Both the position numbers and the translations under genes were made by a program. The notes below the pieces were generated by a model. The model ran no database searches and was not told the DNA's origin. It saw nothing but the letters and a program-made list of their open reading frames with translations. Below are positions 34,115-42,677 of a DNA stretch of 64,000 nucleotides, piece by piece. Each line of letters starts with the position of its first letter. Positions within the stretch are counted from its first letter, which is position 1. Source of the DNA: Paenibacillaceae bacterium (GTDB lineage Bacteria > Bacillota > Bacilli > Paenibacillales > Paenibacillaceae); NCBI GenBank assembly GCA_004134985.1, contig REGQ01000065.1, forward strand, positions 109,991 through 173,990. The letters are read 5' to 3'.

Positions 34115-34294
34115 CCGGACACACGTTCCGCTATTTCGCTCAAAACAGGGGAAAAGCAAGGTTTGGCGGACACCAGATCCGTTATTTGTGTAAAAAGCAT
34201 GTTTTTGTGAGGGTTTTTGTACCAATAGCGGAACGTCTGGCCGTGAAAATCCAATTTGGGTGTTTTTGAGGCAAATAGCGGAACCTCTGGCCGC
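34115..34294. repeat. four-armed interspersed element, copy C
   Basis: Arms start at 34115, 34166, 34223 and 34272 (offsets 0, 51, 108, 157). Arms 1 and 2 are forward, 3 and 4 reverse; arm 1 and the reverse of arm 4 agree at 18 of 22 positions. The spacers differ from copies A and B, though spacer 1 shows faint similarity to copy A (CAAAA..GGGG). Confidence 0.8.
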
Positions 34295-34347
34295 TCAGTC
34301 CGGATGCGAGCACTGTAACGCGTAACTCGTTCTTCCAGCACACAACT

Positions 34348-34376
34348 CAGCGCCCGCCTGACTATGGCGAGCGCTG
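34348..34376. other. GC-rich stem-loop
   Basis: CAGCGCCCGCC (34348-34358) pairs with GGCGAGCGCTG (34366-34376), one mismatch, seven-base loop, no T tract. It lies 135 bp after the GH66 stop and could be its 3' processing or termination structure. The rest of 34377-34510 is CTCACT-rich low-complexity sequence. Confidence 0.45.
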
Positions 34377-34510
34377 GGGATGTAGCTATATTATGAACAT
34401 CGCCGTGTTGCGACGTCACGAGCCCTCCGCTCATTCACTGCTCATTTACCGCAAACTCACTACGCATTCAACGCGCACTCACTTCTAACTCACTCGCCTT
34501 CACTGCTCAT

Positions 34511-36391
34511 TTACACCCCAGCAGCATTTACGGCCGCGCTTCCCGCGCCTGTCTTTACATAAACCATCGACCAATAGGCCAGCCGCGGCAGTGTAAAGGT
34601 CAGATAATAACCCTGGTGCTCATCCTTCAGCTCCCAGTCATAGGACAGCGGCTGCGCCTTCATCGAGCCGCCGTCCGGGGTCGCCCAGTATACGCCCTCA
34701 ACGTTCTCCAGCATTTCCACCTTGATCACAATTTGCTCCACCGGTTTAGGCGGCTGCTGTTTGCCCGCATGCCAGGTGACGTTGTCCAGTCCGCACAAAT
34801 TAATCAGATGAATGACCGTATAGCCCGGCTTCTCCTTCACAATATTCCATACGGAATCAGGCGTAAGGTCAGGCGCAAATGCGACTCCTTCGCTGGCAAA
34901 GACGACCTCGGTATTAATGCCGCCTGCGAAGGTCATCGAAATATCCTCCAGCTTCAAGTCAAACAGCAAATTGCGGTACATGACAATAAAATCATAATAG
35001 CGGGTTAATGTCTGCTGGAATTCAGCAGAAGTCGCGCCGTAATTCGGGTAATAGGAATCTGCCAGCACGCTGCCATGTTCCCCCAGAAGCAGATGATATC
35101 CGCCGCTGGCAAAGATCGCCGCCATCGCCACCGTCGCCCCGTACTCCGCTTCCCGCAGGGGCGTGCCGCTTTCGTTCTGAAAACAAGGCAAGTAAGCGGC
35201 CAGAATGACCTGCTTGCCAGACAACTCGCGCGCCCGGTCAATATTGTGCTTGATGTCCGCCAGCGAGGCAACCGGGTCCCATACTTCGATGTACATAGCG
35301 TCCTGATCAGCCCCCGCTGTCGTATGAATCGGATAGGCGCTCACATTGTTGAAGATCAGGCCCGCTTCAGGCAGCGCGTCTCTTGTCTGGTTAATAAACG
35401 ACGGGTAGACGTCCTTGAGATGGACCACCTCGTCCCCTCTGCCTCCCTTGCGAACCGCCTTCTTCGGGAATCCGTACTGGTCGAGATGCAGCGCATCAAA
35501 ACCAAACGCCATCACTTTGCCAAACTCTGCAATGATATGTGCTGTCCATGCTGAATCCGGCGAAATATCCATAATATAGTAATAGTCGCCAAGCTTGTAC
35601 GGCTGACCGCCGTTATTGTACAGCAGCTGCTCCGGATGCGCTGCGGCGTAATCGGCAAGACTTGCATACACGGCCGCATAAGCTGCCGATTCCATCCCCG
35701 CTTGACGCAGCCCTGCGATTTTTCGCCTGACGACTTGCAGTGATATTTGTCTGCCAAGCGGCTCGATGAACTCGTCTTCCGCTTCCGGCACAAGCTGGTC
35801 GTGGCGGTACATCCAATCGTAAAACTGAACGACATTGATATGATGCCTTTTCATAAACGTAATATCGCTGTCATCGGCGTCCCCCGGTGCAAAATCGGTC
35901 AGAAATCCATAGCGAGGCGCTTCCCGCCAATGTGCTGCGACATCAAAGGCAATTTCGCCCTGCAAGCTCGCTCCCTGCTCGCCTCCGGCCGTCAGGAAAA
36001 AACCATAAGCCCCGCTGCCGCCAAGCGGCCCCAGCTTGATTACATGCTGTTGATCCGCTTCGCCATCAGGCAATAGCTCCCCTGAACCGTTCAGCACCGC
36101 TTCTTCCAAATCCATCACAACCCACGAATACGACCATCGTCTTGCAGGCCGAGGGTGAATCTGAACGCTGATTCGAACCTCCTCGCCCGGTTTATACATC
36201 GCTTTATCTGTCTGCAGCTCTATATACGATGTCTGCTCCAACTGCACGCTCCACTCAATATACGTTGTCTGCTCGGTCTGCTCGGTCTGCTCCATCTGCT
36301 CGCTCCGCTCTATATACGTTGTCTGCTCGGTCTGCGCTGCCTGTTCTATCTGCTCTGCTTGCTCTGTCTGCTCTACTTGCCGGTTTGCCAT
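34511..36391 (-). CDS. intracellular GH66 enzyme (dextranase/CITase-like)
   Basis: A 626-residue protein without a signal peptide. After a low-complexity Glu/Gln/Thr leader (1-55, repeats of EQTEQ and TTYIE) come a beta-sandwich (YKPGEEVRISVQIHP) and a GH66 barrel opening YGFLTDFAPGD. The nucleophile is Asp304 (ALHLDQYG) and the acid/base Glu369 (MYIEVWDP). It shares FYDWMYRH with the secreted CITase at 44734 but has no CBM35 insert. It should cleave alpha-1,6-glucan or imported cyclic isomaltooligosaccharides in the cytoplasm. Its ATG touches the upstream permease stop, so it belongs to the import operon. The expanding leader may be partly an annotation artefact; translation could begin later. 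Confidence 0.85.
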   Translation of the reverse strand: MANRQVEQTEQAEQIEQAAQTEQTTYIERSEQMEQTEQTEQTTYIEWSVQLEQTSYIELQTDKAMYKPGEEVRISVQIHPRPARRWSYSWVVMDLEEAVLNGSGELLPDGEADQQHVIKLGPLGGSGAYGFFLTAGGEQGASLQGEIAFDVAAHWREAPRYGFLTDFAPGDADDSDITFMKRHHINVVQFYDWMYRHDQLVPEAEDEFIEPLGRQISLQVVRRKIAGLRQAGMESAAYAAVYASLADYAAAHPEQLLYNNGGQPYKLGDYYYIMDISPDSAWTAHIIAEFGKVMAFGFDALHLDQYGFPKKAVRKGGRGDEVVHLKDVYPSFINQTRDALPEAGLIFNNVSAYPIHTTAGADQDAMYIEVWDPVASLADIKHNIDRARELSGKQVILAAYLPCFQNESGTPLREAEYGATVAMAAIFASGGYHLLLGEHGSVLADSYYPNYGATSAEFQQTLTRYYDFIVMYRNLLFDLKLEDISMTFAGGINTEVVFASEGVAFAPDLTPDSVWNIVKEKPGYTVIHLINLCGLDNVTWHAGKQQPPKPVEQIVIKVEMLENVEGVYWATPDGGSMKAQPLSYDWELKDEHQGYYLTFTLPRLAYWSMVYVKTGAGSAAVNAAGV

Positions 36392-37218
36392 CAGCCTTTT
36401 ATACCGCCTTCCGTTAAGTTAGGATTGACAAATTGTTTTTGAAATACGGTGAAAATAACTAAAATCGGCAGCAACGCGATCATCGATGCGGCGAAAAACA
36501 GCCCATAATACGTGGCGTACTGCCCTCTGAACAACTGCAAGGCAATCGGCAGCGTCCGATTCGCCTCGGTCTTGATGATCGTGAGCGCCACAATAAATTC
36601 ATCCCATGTGCCGGAGAAGGCAAAAATACCGAGTGTCCCCAGCGCGGGCAAAGACAAGGGCAAATAGATTTTATAAAAAATCGTCCATCTTGTGCCTCCG
36701 TCAATGACAATCGATTCTTCCAGCTCTGTCGGTATCCGCTCAAAAAAACCTCTCAGGAAAAAGGTGCTGCCCACAACCCCTGAACCGATATACAGCATAA
36801 TTAATCCAGGGTACGTATTGACCATCCCCAACGCGTTGATGACTGTAAACTGCGGGATAATATTCAGAATAGCGGGCACAAACATCGTGAACAGAAACAG
36901 CTTGAACAAAAACTCCTTCGCAGGAAACTTGAATCTCGCAAAAGCGTAGGCCGTAAGTGCCGCCAATGATGTAGACAATGCCATCGTTATGGAAGCAATG
37001 AACAGACTATTAACGAAATAGCGCGAAAAGTTGTTTTTCGACCATGCTTCAGGGTAGTTGGCCAGCGTTTTCTCGGCATACAGCAGCTTGCCCGGGCTGG
37101 GCAAGCTGAAATTGTCTGCCGTTAAGGACGTCAGAATCATATAGGCGAACGGCCCAATGACGACGAGTATCCCCAGTACAAGCAGGATGTGAACGATCCA
37201 TGTTGATAGCTTCCTCAT
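36391..37218 (-). CDS. carbohydrate ABC transporter permease (MalG type)
   Basis: A 275-residue membrane protein with six helices and the EAA loop (ELEESIVIDGGTRWTIFYKIYLPLSLP, contacting the ATPase) at about 170-195. Family CUT1, paired with the MalF-type permease 27 bp upstream. Its stop overlaps the GH66 start. Its substrate is probably the oligosaccharide made by the secreted enzymes encoded divergently. No ATPase gene lies in the cluster, so a shared MsmX-type ATPase elsewhere must power it. Confidence 0.92.
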   Translation of the reverse strand: MRKLSTWIVHILLVLGILVVIGPFAYMILTSLTADNFSLPSPGKLLYAEKTLANYPEAWSKNNFSRYFVNSLFIASITMALSTSLAALTAYAFARFKFPAKEFLFKLFLFTMFVPAILNIIPQFTVINALGMVNTYPGLIMLYIGSGVVGSTFFLRGFFERIPTELEESIVIDGGTRWTIFYKIYLPLSLPALGTLGIFAFSGTWDEFIVALTIIKTEANRTLPIALQLFRGQYATYYGLFFAASMIALLPILVIFTVFQKQFVNPNLTEGGIKG

Positions 37219-37244
37219 GCCTGCCGCCTCCCGGTAGTCATTAC

Positions 37245-38153
37245 TTAATACTCAATTCTCTCTTTGCCAAATGTGCGCTGCTGGCTATAGGTCATCACAA
37301 AAATCAGCAGCCCCATCATTACGCTGATCGCCGCGGCATAACCAAAGTCAAAAAATTGGAACGCATGGCGGAACATGTAGGTGCTGAGCAAATGCGTCGA
37401 GTCCATCGGCCCGCCCTCGGTAATCAGAAACACTTGAATAAACGCCTGGAATGATCCAATAATCAGATTGATCAGCACATAAGTCGTCATCGGCCTCATC
37501 AGCGGCAGCGTAATATTCATAAATACCCTGACACCTCTGGCCCCGTCGATTTCAGCCGCTTCATAGATTGCGCGGGGGATCGACTGCAACGAGGCGAGGT
37601 ACATAATCATCACCCAGCCGATTCCCTTCCATATGCTGACGAGCCAAACGACAACGCTGGCGGTCCATGTATTCTGCAGCCAGCTAACCGGATGCGGCAG
37701 CACATGCAGCACTTCGACAAGCAAGTAGTTGATGATGCCGCTCGGGCCGTCCGCAAACAAATATTTAAACAAATACGATACGACAATCCACGAGCTAATA
37801 ACTGGTAGGTAATAGAGAAACCGGAACAACAACTTAAAACGTATCGTCTTCAGGTTGACCAGCATCGCCACGATGATGCCTAAAAGCCATTGTCCTGGCA
37901 CCGTAACGATGGCGAAGAGCACCGTATTGCGCAAGGCAATGTAAACCTTCGGGTCATTCAGCGCCTTCACGTAATTGTCTACCCCGACGAACAGGCTTTC
38001 CTCCGGCATCAGCACTTTATACTCAAAAAAACTGATATAAATTCCTTTGATCAGCGGATAGAGCACAAATACAGCCGTTAAAACAACGCCAAGCATAAGA
38101 TAGGGCGCGACTTGCACATATTGTCTGATCGCTCTTCTCATCATGAAATTCAC
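37245..38153 (-). CDS. carbohydrate ABC transporter permease (MalF type)
   Basis: A 302-residue membrane protein with six helices and the EAA motif IYEAAEIDGARGVRVFMNI (about 195-215). Start: GTG at 38153 shares its G with the binding-protein stop (TAGTG); an ATG three codons in (38144) is an alternative. CUT1 family, partner of the MalG-type permease. Together they form the channel for the sugar delivered by the lipoprotein encoded just upstream. Confidence 0.9.
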   Translation of the reverse strand: MNFMMRRAIRQYVQVAPYLMLGVVLTAVFVLYPLIKGIYISFFEYKVLMPEESLFVGVDNYVKALNDPKVYIALRNTVLFAIVTVPGQWLLGIIVAMLVNLKTIRFKLLFRFLYYLPVISSWIVVSYLFKYLFADGPSGIINYLLVEVLHVLPHPVSWLQNTWTASVVVWLVSIWKGIGWVMIMYLASLQSIPRAIYEAAEIDGARGVRVFMNITLPLMRPMTTYVLINLIIGSFQAFIQVFLITEGGPMDSTHLLSTYMFRHAFQFFDFGYAAAISVMMGLLIFVMTYSQQRTFGKERIEY

Positions 38154-39526
38154 TATTTGCCTTTCAGGAGGCTGTCGATCTCGGCTGCCGCTTTATCCAG
38201 CGCATCCTTGGCTGTCGCCTGTCCGCGGAATGCAGATTCGAACGCATCCTGGAAAGCTTGGCTGATCCGGTCCCATTCCGCGCTTGGCGTTCTGGCGAGC
38301 GCTGTTTCCAGCTCTTCAACATAGTACTTGAGATAGTAGACATCATTGAGCTCCTCCGACTTAGCCGCCTTCACATTGGTCGGAATCGCTCCCGTCTTCA
38401 AAGCCATCAGCAGCTGGATTTCCTCGGTTGACATAAATTGCGCAAACTGCCATGCTTCATCCGCGTGTTTTGCCCCTTTGAAAAGCACCAGGTTTTGACC
38501 GCCTATGACAGAATGGCTCTTGCCATCCGGGCCGCCAGGCATCTTCGCCGGAATCATCGTATCCTTGACACTATCGCCTAGAATGCCGAAGAACCACGGG
38601 CCTTCATTGATCATCATGTATGAGGCCGCCATGCCTTCTTCACCGCGCAAGCCTTCCCATGTTCCCGGCTGCCCAGCGAGAATCGGCGGCGCAAGCAGCC
38701 CTTCCTCATGCCACGACAGCATCGTTTCCAGCGCCTTCACGCTTTCCGGACTGTTCAAATAGCCGCTTGCCTCGGTATATTCATCATTCGTTATACGACC
38801 GCCCAATGACCAGAACCACGGCGGCATGTTCCAGGCGTCTACCCCGCCGATCGTAATGCCAAACTTGCCCTTTTCCTTCATTTTTCTGGCCAGATCAACC
38901 AGTTCATCCATCGTTGCCGGGGGCTCGGATGCGCCGGCTTCCTGCAGCAATTCTTTGCTGTAGATCGCAATTTTGGTATTTGTATCGAGCGGAATGCCAT
39001 AGTATTGACCGTTGTAGTAGCTCGTTGACACAGGAGCATCGAAAGATGCCGCCTTAATATCGCCGAAGCCCGGGTAGCCGTCTACAGGCTGCAATGCACC
39101 CTCTTTGGCAAATTTGGCGATCCACGTATTGTCCATGCGCATAATATCAGGGGCGACCTTGCCCGCCACAGCAGTTATTACTTGCTGCTCCAAATTTTCC
39201 GTCGGCATGCGAGTAGGCTTGATCGTAATATTCGGGTGCTGATCATGGAATTTCGGCAGCACGTCTTGCAGAAGCACCTCTTCTTCTCCTTCGCCGAAAG
39301 CATGCCAGAATTCCACGGTCACGCTGGCTGCAGGCGGGTTGGCGCTTTCTTCTTTGTCTTTGTTTGGTGTTGTCCCGGTGCCGCCGGCACCGCCCGCGCT
39401 TTCGGTGTTGCTGCCTTTGGTGCCCGTCTGGCTCTCTGATCCCTGCTGCGAGCATGCAGCCATAAAAGCGGTTGCAAGAAGCATAATGATAAGCAGCTTC
39501 GCTGTCCATTTTGGCGAGACGTTCAT
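38153..39526 (-). CDS. sugar-binding lipoprotein of the ABC importer
   Basis: A 457-residue extracellular solute-binding protein (family 1). Signal peptide with lipobox FMAAC (Cys about residue 24), then a Gly/Ser/Thr-rich tether and the two-lobed domain (VTVEFWHAFGEGEEEV, PDIMRMDNTWIAKFAKEGAL). It delivers oligosaccharide to the two permeases downstream. I start at 39526, ten bases after AGGGGG; the frame is open to 39550. It is about 35% identical by eye to the second binding protein at 39710. The 183-bp gap upstream may hold its own promoter. Confidence 0.9.
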   Translation of the reverse strand: MNVSPKWTAKLLIIMLLATAFMAACSQQGSESQTGTKGSNTESAGGAGGTGTTPNKDKEESANPPAASVTVEFWHAFGEGEEEVLLQDVLPKFHDQHPNITIKPTRMPTENLEQQVITAVAGKVAPDIMRMDNTWIAKFAKEGALQPVDGYPGFGDIKAASFDAPVSTSYYNGQYYGIPLDTNTKIAIYSKELLQEAGASEPPATMDELVDLARKMKEKGKFGITIGGVDAWNMPPWFWSLGGRITNDEYTEASGYLNSPESVKALETMLSWHEEGLLAPPILAGQPGTWEGLRGEEGMAASYMMINEGPWFFGILGDSVKDTMIPAKMPGGPDGKSHSVIGGQNLVLFKGAKHADEAWQFAQFMSTEEIQLLMALKTGAIPTNVKAAKSEELNDVYYLKYYVEELETALARTPSAEWDRISQAFQDAFESAFRGQATAKDALDKAAAEIDSLLKGK

Positions 39527-39709
39527 TGTGTCATTTCCCCCTAGAATCAAATTGGTGTAGCTCCTTCTATTCTAGGGGGAATTGGGGTTGAGGGAGAGCA
39601 CCCATCATTCTGATTTGGTGCGGAATGTTCTTCATTTTGGGAGAAGTCAGCCGGATTAAGGAAGGATGGTATATTATGATTAGCAATTAGCGGAATAAAC
39701 GATACGCAT

Positions 39710-41038
39710 TTATTGTCCCTGCAGCAAAGCATCGATTCGCTTGACGGATTGCTGCACAGCCTGTTCCAGCGGCAGTTCGTCGCTGAGGATGTACTCGATC
39801 ATTCTTGCATACTCGTCATCGATCTGGGTCCAGGTAGAAACTGGCGGCCGCGGAAGCGCCCTTGCAAGCTGCTCAATATAAGGGGCAAACCATTTGTGTT
39901 GCTTAACATTGTTTTCAACAGCATTGTTTTCATTTGAATATTGCAAAGACCTCACCGTAGGAATCAGCCCTGTCTCAGCCATAATGGACTGCGGCTCCTC
40001 CGTCATCATCCAACGCATGAAGCGCCATGCAGCCTCTTTATGCCGGGAGCTGTTGAACAGCACCAGATTTTCGCCTCCGATAATCGACGTGCCTGCGCCC
40101 GCATCATCAGGAATAAGCCCTGGCTCAGTGTCCTGAAGCAGCGATTCGTTGTCCCCGAAGGCATTGACGGAATAAAACCAGTGCGCCTCATCTATCATCA
40201 GCAAGTCCCCTTTGAGGATGCCGTCCCATGTTCCCGGCTCTCCTGTCAAAATTGACGGACTGATCTTCCCTTCATCAAACCATAATTTCAGTTTGCGGAT
40301 CGCTGCCATACTTTCCGGGCTGTCGAGATAACCGCTTGCTTTCGTATAATGCTCATCAGTTAATTTCCCGCCAAATGTCCAGAAATAGGGGAGCGTCCCC
40401 CATGCCCCTGCGCAGCAGATGCCAATGCTGGACAAGCCCGGGTATTTGTCAGAGAGCCGCTGCTGGGCAGCGACCAACTCATCGAACGAACTCGGCGGCT
40501 TCTGAAGCCCCGCTTCCCGCAATAGCCGCATATTGAAAATCGCCATCTTCGTATTGGCGTTGACTGGCAGGCCATAATAGAGGCCTTGATATCGATTGGT
40601 TTCAATTAGCGAGCCGATAAACTGCTGTTTGATTTCCGGAAATCCTTCCAGCGACGATAATTCCTCGAGCACGCCCAGCTTGGCCAATTCCGGCACCCAA
40701 ATAATATCCATGCGCATAATGTCAGGCTGCTTGTGGTCGGCAACCGCCGCCAAAATGTTCATTTTTAACTGCTCCGTGTAATCCTTCTGCACAGGGTGGA
40801 TGCGGATATTCGGGTACTGCTGCTCGAATAGCGGCAGCACGCTGGTTTCGAACACCTTTTTCTCCAGTTCGCTGTACGTATGCCAAAATTCCAGCACAAT
40901 CTGCGGGCTCGCAACCTCTGTTGCCGGGTCCGCTGCCGACCTTGCCTGCTCCGGCACAAGCCGGTGATTTGCGCAGGAGGCGCACAGCAAGGCCAGCGCC
41001 AGCATGAAGCTGGCGAAGCTCACCTGTTTCAACCGCAT
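39710..41038 (-). CDS. second sugar-binding lipoprotein, linked to the two-component system
   Basis: A 442-residue family 1 solute-binding lipoprotein (lipobox ALLCASC, Cys about residue 20) with IVLEFWHTYSELEKKVFE and PDIMRMDIIWVPELAKLGVL, a paralogue of the 38153 protein. It starts seven bases after the YesN stop, so it is co-transcribed with the YesM/YesN pair rather than clearly with the permeases. It may present the sugar to the sensor kinase, or be an alternative feeder for the same permeases. The two roles cannot be told apart from sequence. Confidence 0.88.
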   Translation of the reverse strand: MRLKQVSFASFMLALALLCASCANHRLVPEQARSAADPATEVASPQIVLEFWHTYSELEKKVFETSVLPLFEQQYPNIRIHPVQKDYTEQLKMNILAAVADHKQPDIMRMDIIWVPELAKLGVLEELSSLEGFPEIKQQFIGSLIETNRYQGLYYGLPVNANTKMAIFNMRLLREAGLQKPPSSFDELVAAQQRLSDKYPGLSSIGICCAGAWGTLPYFWTFGGKLTDEHYTKASGYLDSPESMAAIRKLKLWFDEGKISPSILTGEPGTWDGILKGDLLMIDEAHWFYSVNAFGDNESLLQDTEPGLIPDDAGAGTSIIGGENLVLFNSSRHKEAAWRFMRWMMTEEPQSIMAETGLIPTVRSLQYSNENNAVENNVKQHKWFAPYIEQLARALPRPPVSTWTQIDDEYARMIEYILSDELPLEQAVQQSVKRIDALLQGQ

Positions 41039-41045
41039 AAACGCT

Positions 41046-42677
41046 TCACCTGCCTCCTCTGGAATGCTGTGCTTCTTCCCATGCCTGCTTCTGCCGATAT
41101 TCTGCCGGTGTGCAGCCTACCTCGCGCTTGAACAGCTTCAAAAAATGTTTTGGGCTGTTAAAGCCGGACTGCATTCCGATATCGTGGATTTTCAAGCTTG
41201 TCGAGACAAGCAGCTGCCTGGCATAATGAATGCGCAGACGAATGACGAAATCAATGTAATTTAGCCCGGTGCGCCGTTTAAACTGTTCGCTGAAATAATT
41301 TTTGCTCATATGGACATGATCGGCTACCTTCTGAAGCGACAGCTCGGTTCGGTAGTTTTCCTGAATGTAGGACAAAGCAAGCTGGATCAGGTGCGCGCCG
41401 CTTGTGTCATCCGGAATAAGCGCCACCGCGCCAACATCCCACTGCCGCTCATATTCGCTCTCAATGCCCCCGATCAGTTCGGCAAGCGTATCGATCCGGT
41501 GGATCTGCTGCAGCTTGTCGATAATTTCTTTCATCATTTGCTCCGACTTCAGCTTGTAGTTGCGCGACCACATAATCGTCAGCAAGCTCTGCGCCTGCGA
41601 CATAATGCCGGATCTGGAATATTGCCGCTCCCGCCACACCTCGTATACAGCGCCAAGCGCCAGCTTGCCGGCCGCCTGATCCGCCTCGGCATAAGCATGC
41701 GAGAACGCTTCGCGCAGCTGGGTAAAGCGCGGGTCCCAAGCCAGCTTCAGTCCCCCGGTGTCGCCAGCCTCCTGATCTTGCAGTTGAATGCGGCCGCGGT
41801 AGCATCTGCCCTGCCCCTCAAAGAACGATTCCTCGCAAGCGTATTTGGCCCAGCGGCAGGCATCAGGGAACGCCTTGATATGATGGAATACGGGGCTCAC
41901 GCCGACCGTAAAACCAAGCCCCGCATCGGTTAACAGCCGCTGATGCGCCTGCTCAACGAGCGCAAAGCCTCCGCCTGCGCCATCGGCTATAATTTGAATA
42001 AATTCCTGCTCGCCGGCAATGAAAGACAAGCTGCTGCCAATCCATTCTGCACATTTTTCCATCGCCGTTTCCAGCAGCAGCACTCTCTCCAGTTCGGGCT
42101 GTTCACCCGCTGGAGCAGACTTTGTCTGCCTCCACACCGCAGTGATCAGCGGTTCATTCATCCAAGTCGGCATCCAGCTGAGCGGTTCGCCGGTTTTGCC
42201 GAGCCATGCTTTCAGCTCGCTCTTCAGTTTGTGCAGTCTGGTCCGCTCCGCATTGTCCCGCTGCTGATCCTGCTGCTGACGATGCATGCCGCTCTCATCC
42301 AGCCTTGCTTTGCACGTTCTGACGATCGCCAGCAAGTCTTCCGGCTCCATCGTCGGTTTGAGCAAGTAATCTACGACAACGCCGAGCTTCACGGCCTCTC
42401 TTGCATATTCAAAATCGCTGTAGCTTGAGACGAGAATAACTTGAATATGCGGATGCAGCAGTTTGACATGGCGAATCAGTTCCAACCCGTCCATTAACGG
42501 CATTTTTATATCGGTGATAAGGATATCGGCCATTTCTACGCTCAGCCTGCTTAATGCCGCCTCCCCGTTTGCCGCTTCGCCAAGCAATTGCAGCCCCTCT
42601 TCCTCCCAGGCGACACATGAGACAAGGCCATAGCGGATCATCGGCTCATCATCCACAACAAACACTTTATACCGCAT
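41046..42677 (-). CDS. YesN-type response regulator with AraC DNA-binding domain
   Basis: A 543-residue regulator: receiver domain (about 1-120) with the phosphorylated Asp in ILITDIKMPLMDG (about residue 55) and the Lys in LLKPT; a long middle region (about 130-430); and an AraC double helix-turn-helix (about 435-535, LSLQKVADHVHMSKNYFSEQ and KIHDIGMQSGFNSPKHFLKLF). It overlaps the kinase gene by eleven bases. It probably activates the sugar import and CITase genes when its kinase senses an oligosaccharide outside the cell. Confidence 0.92.
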   Translation of the reverse strand: MRYKVFVVDDEPMIRYGLVSCVAWEEEGLQLLGEAANGEAALSRLSVEMADILITDIKMPLMDGLELIRHVKLLHPHIQVILVSSYSDFEYAREAVKLGVVVDYLLKPTMEPEDLLAIVRTCKARLDESGMHRQQQDQQRDNAERTRLHKLKSELKAWLGKTGEPLSWMPTWMNEPLITAVWRQTKSAPAGEQPELERVLLLETAMEKCAEWIGSSLSFIAGEQEFIQIIADGAGGGFALVEQAHQRLLTDAGLGFTVGVSPVFHHIKAFPDACRWAKYACEESFFEGQGRCYRGRIQLQDQEAGDTGGLKLAWDPRFTQLREAFSHAYAEADQAAGKLALGAVYEVWRERQYSRSGIMSQAQSLLTIMWSRNYKLKSEQMMKEIIDKLQQIHRIDTLAELIGGIESEYERQWDVGAVALIPDDTSGAHLIQLALSYIQENYRTELSLQKVADHVHMSKNYFSEQFKRRTGLNYIDFVIRLRIHYARQLLVSTSLKIHDIGMQSGFNSPKHFLKLFKREVGCTPAEYRQKQAWEEAQHSRGGR

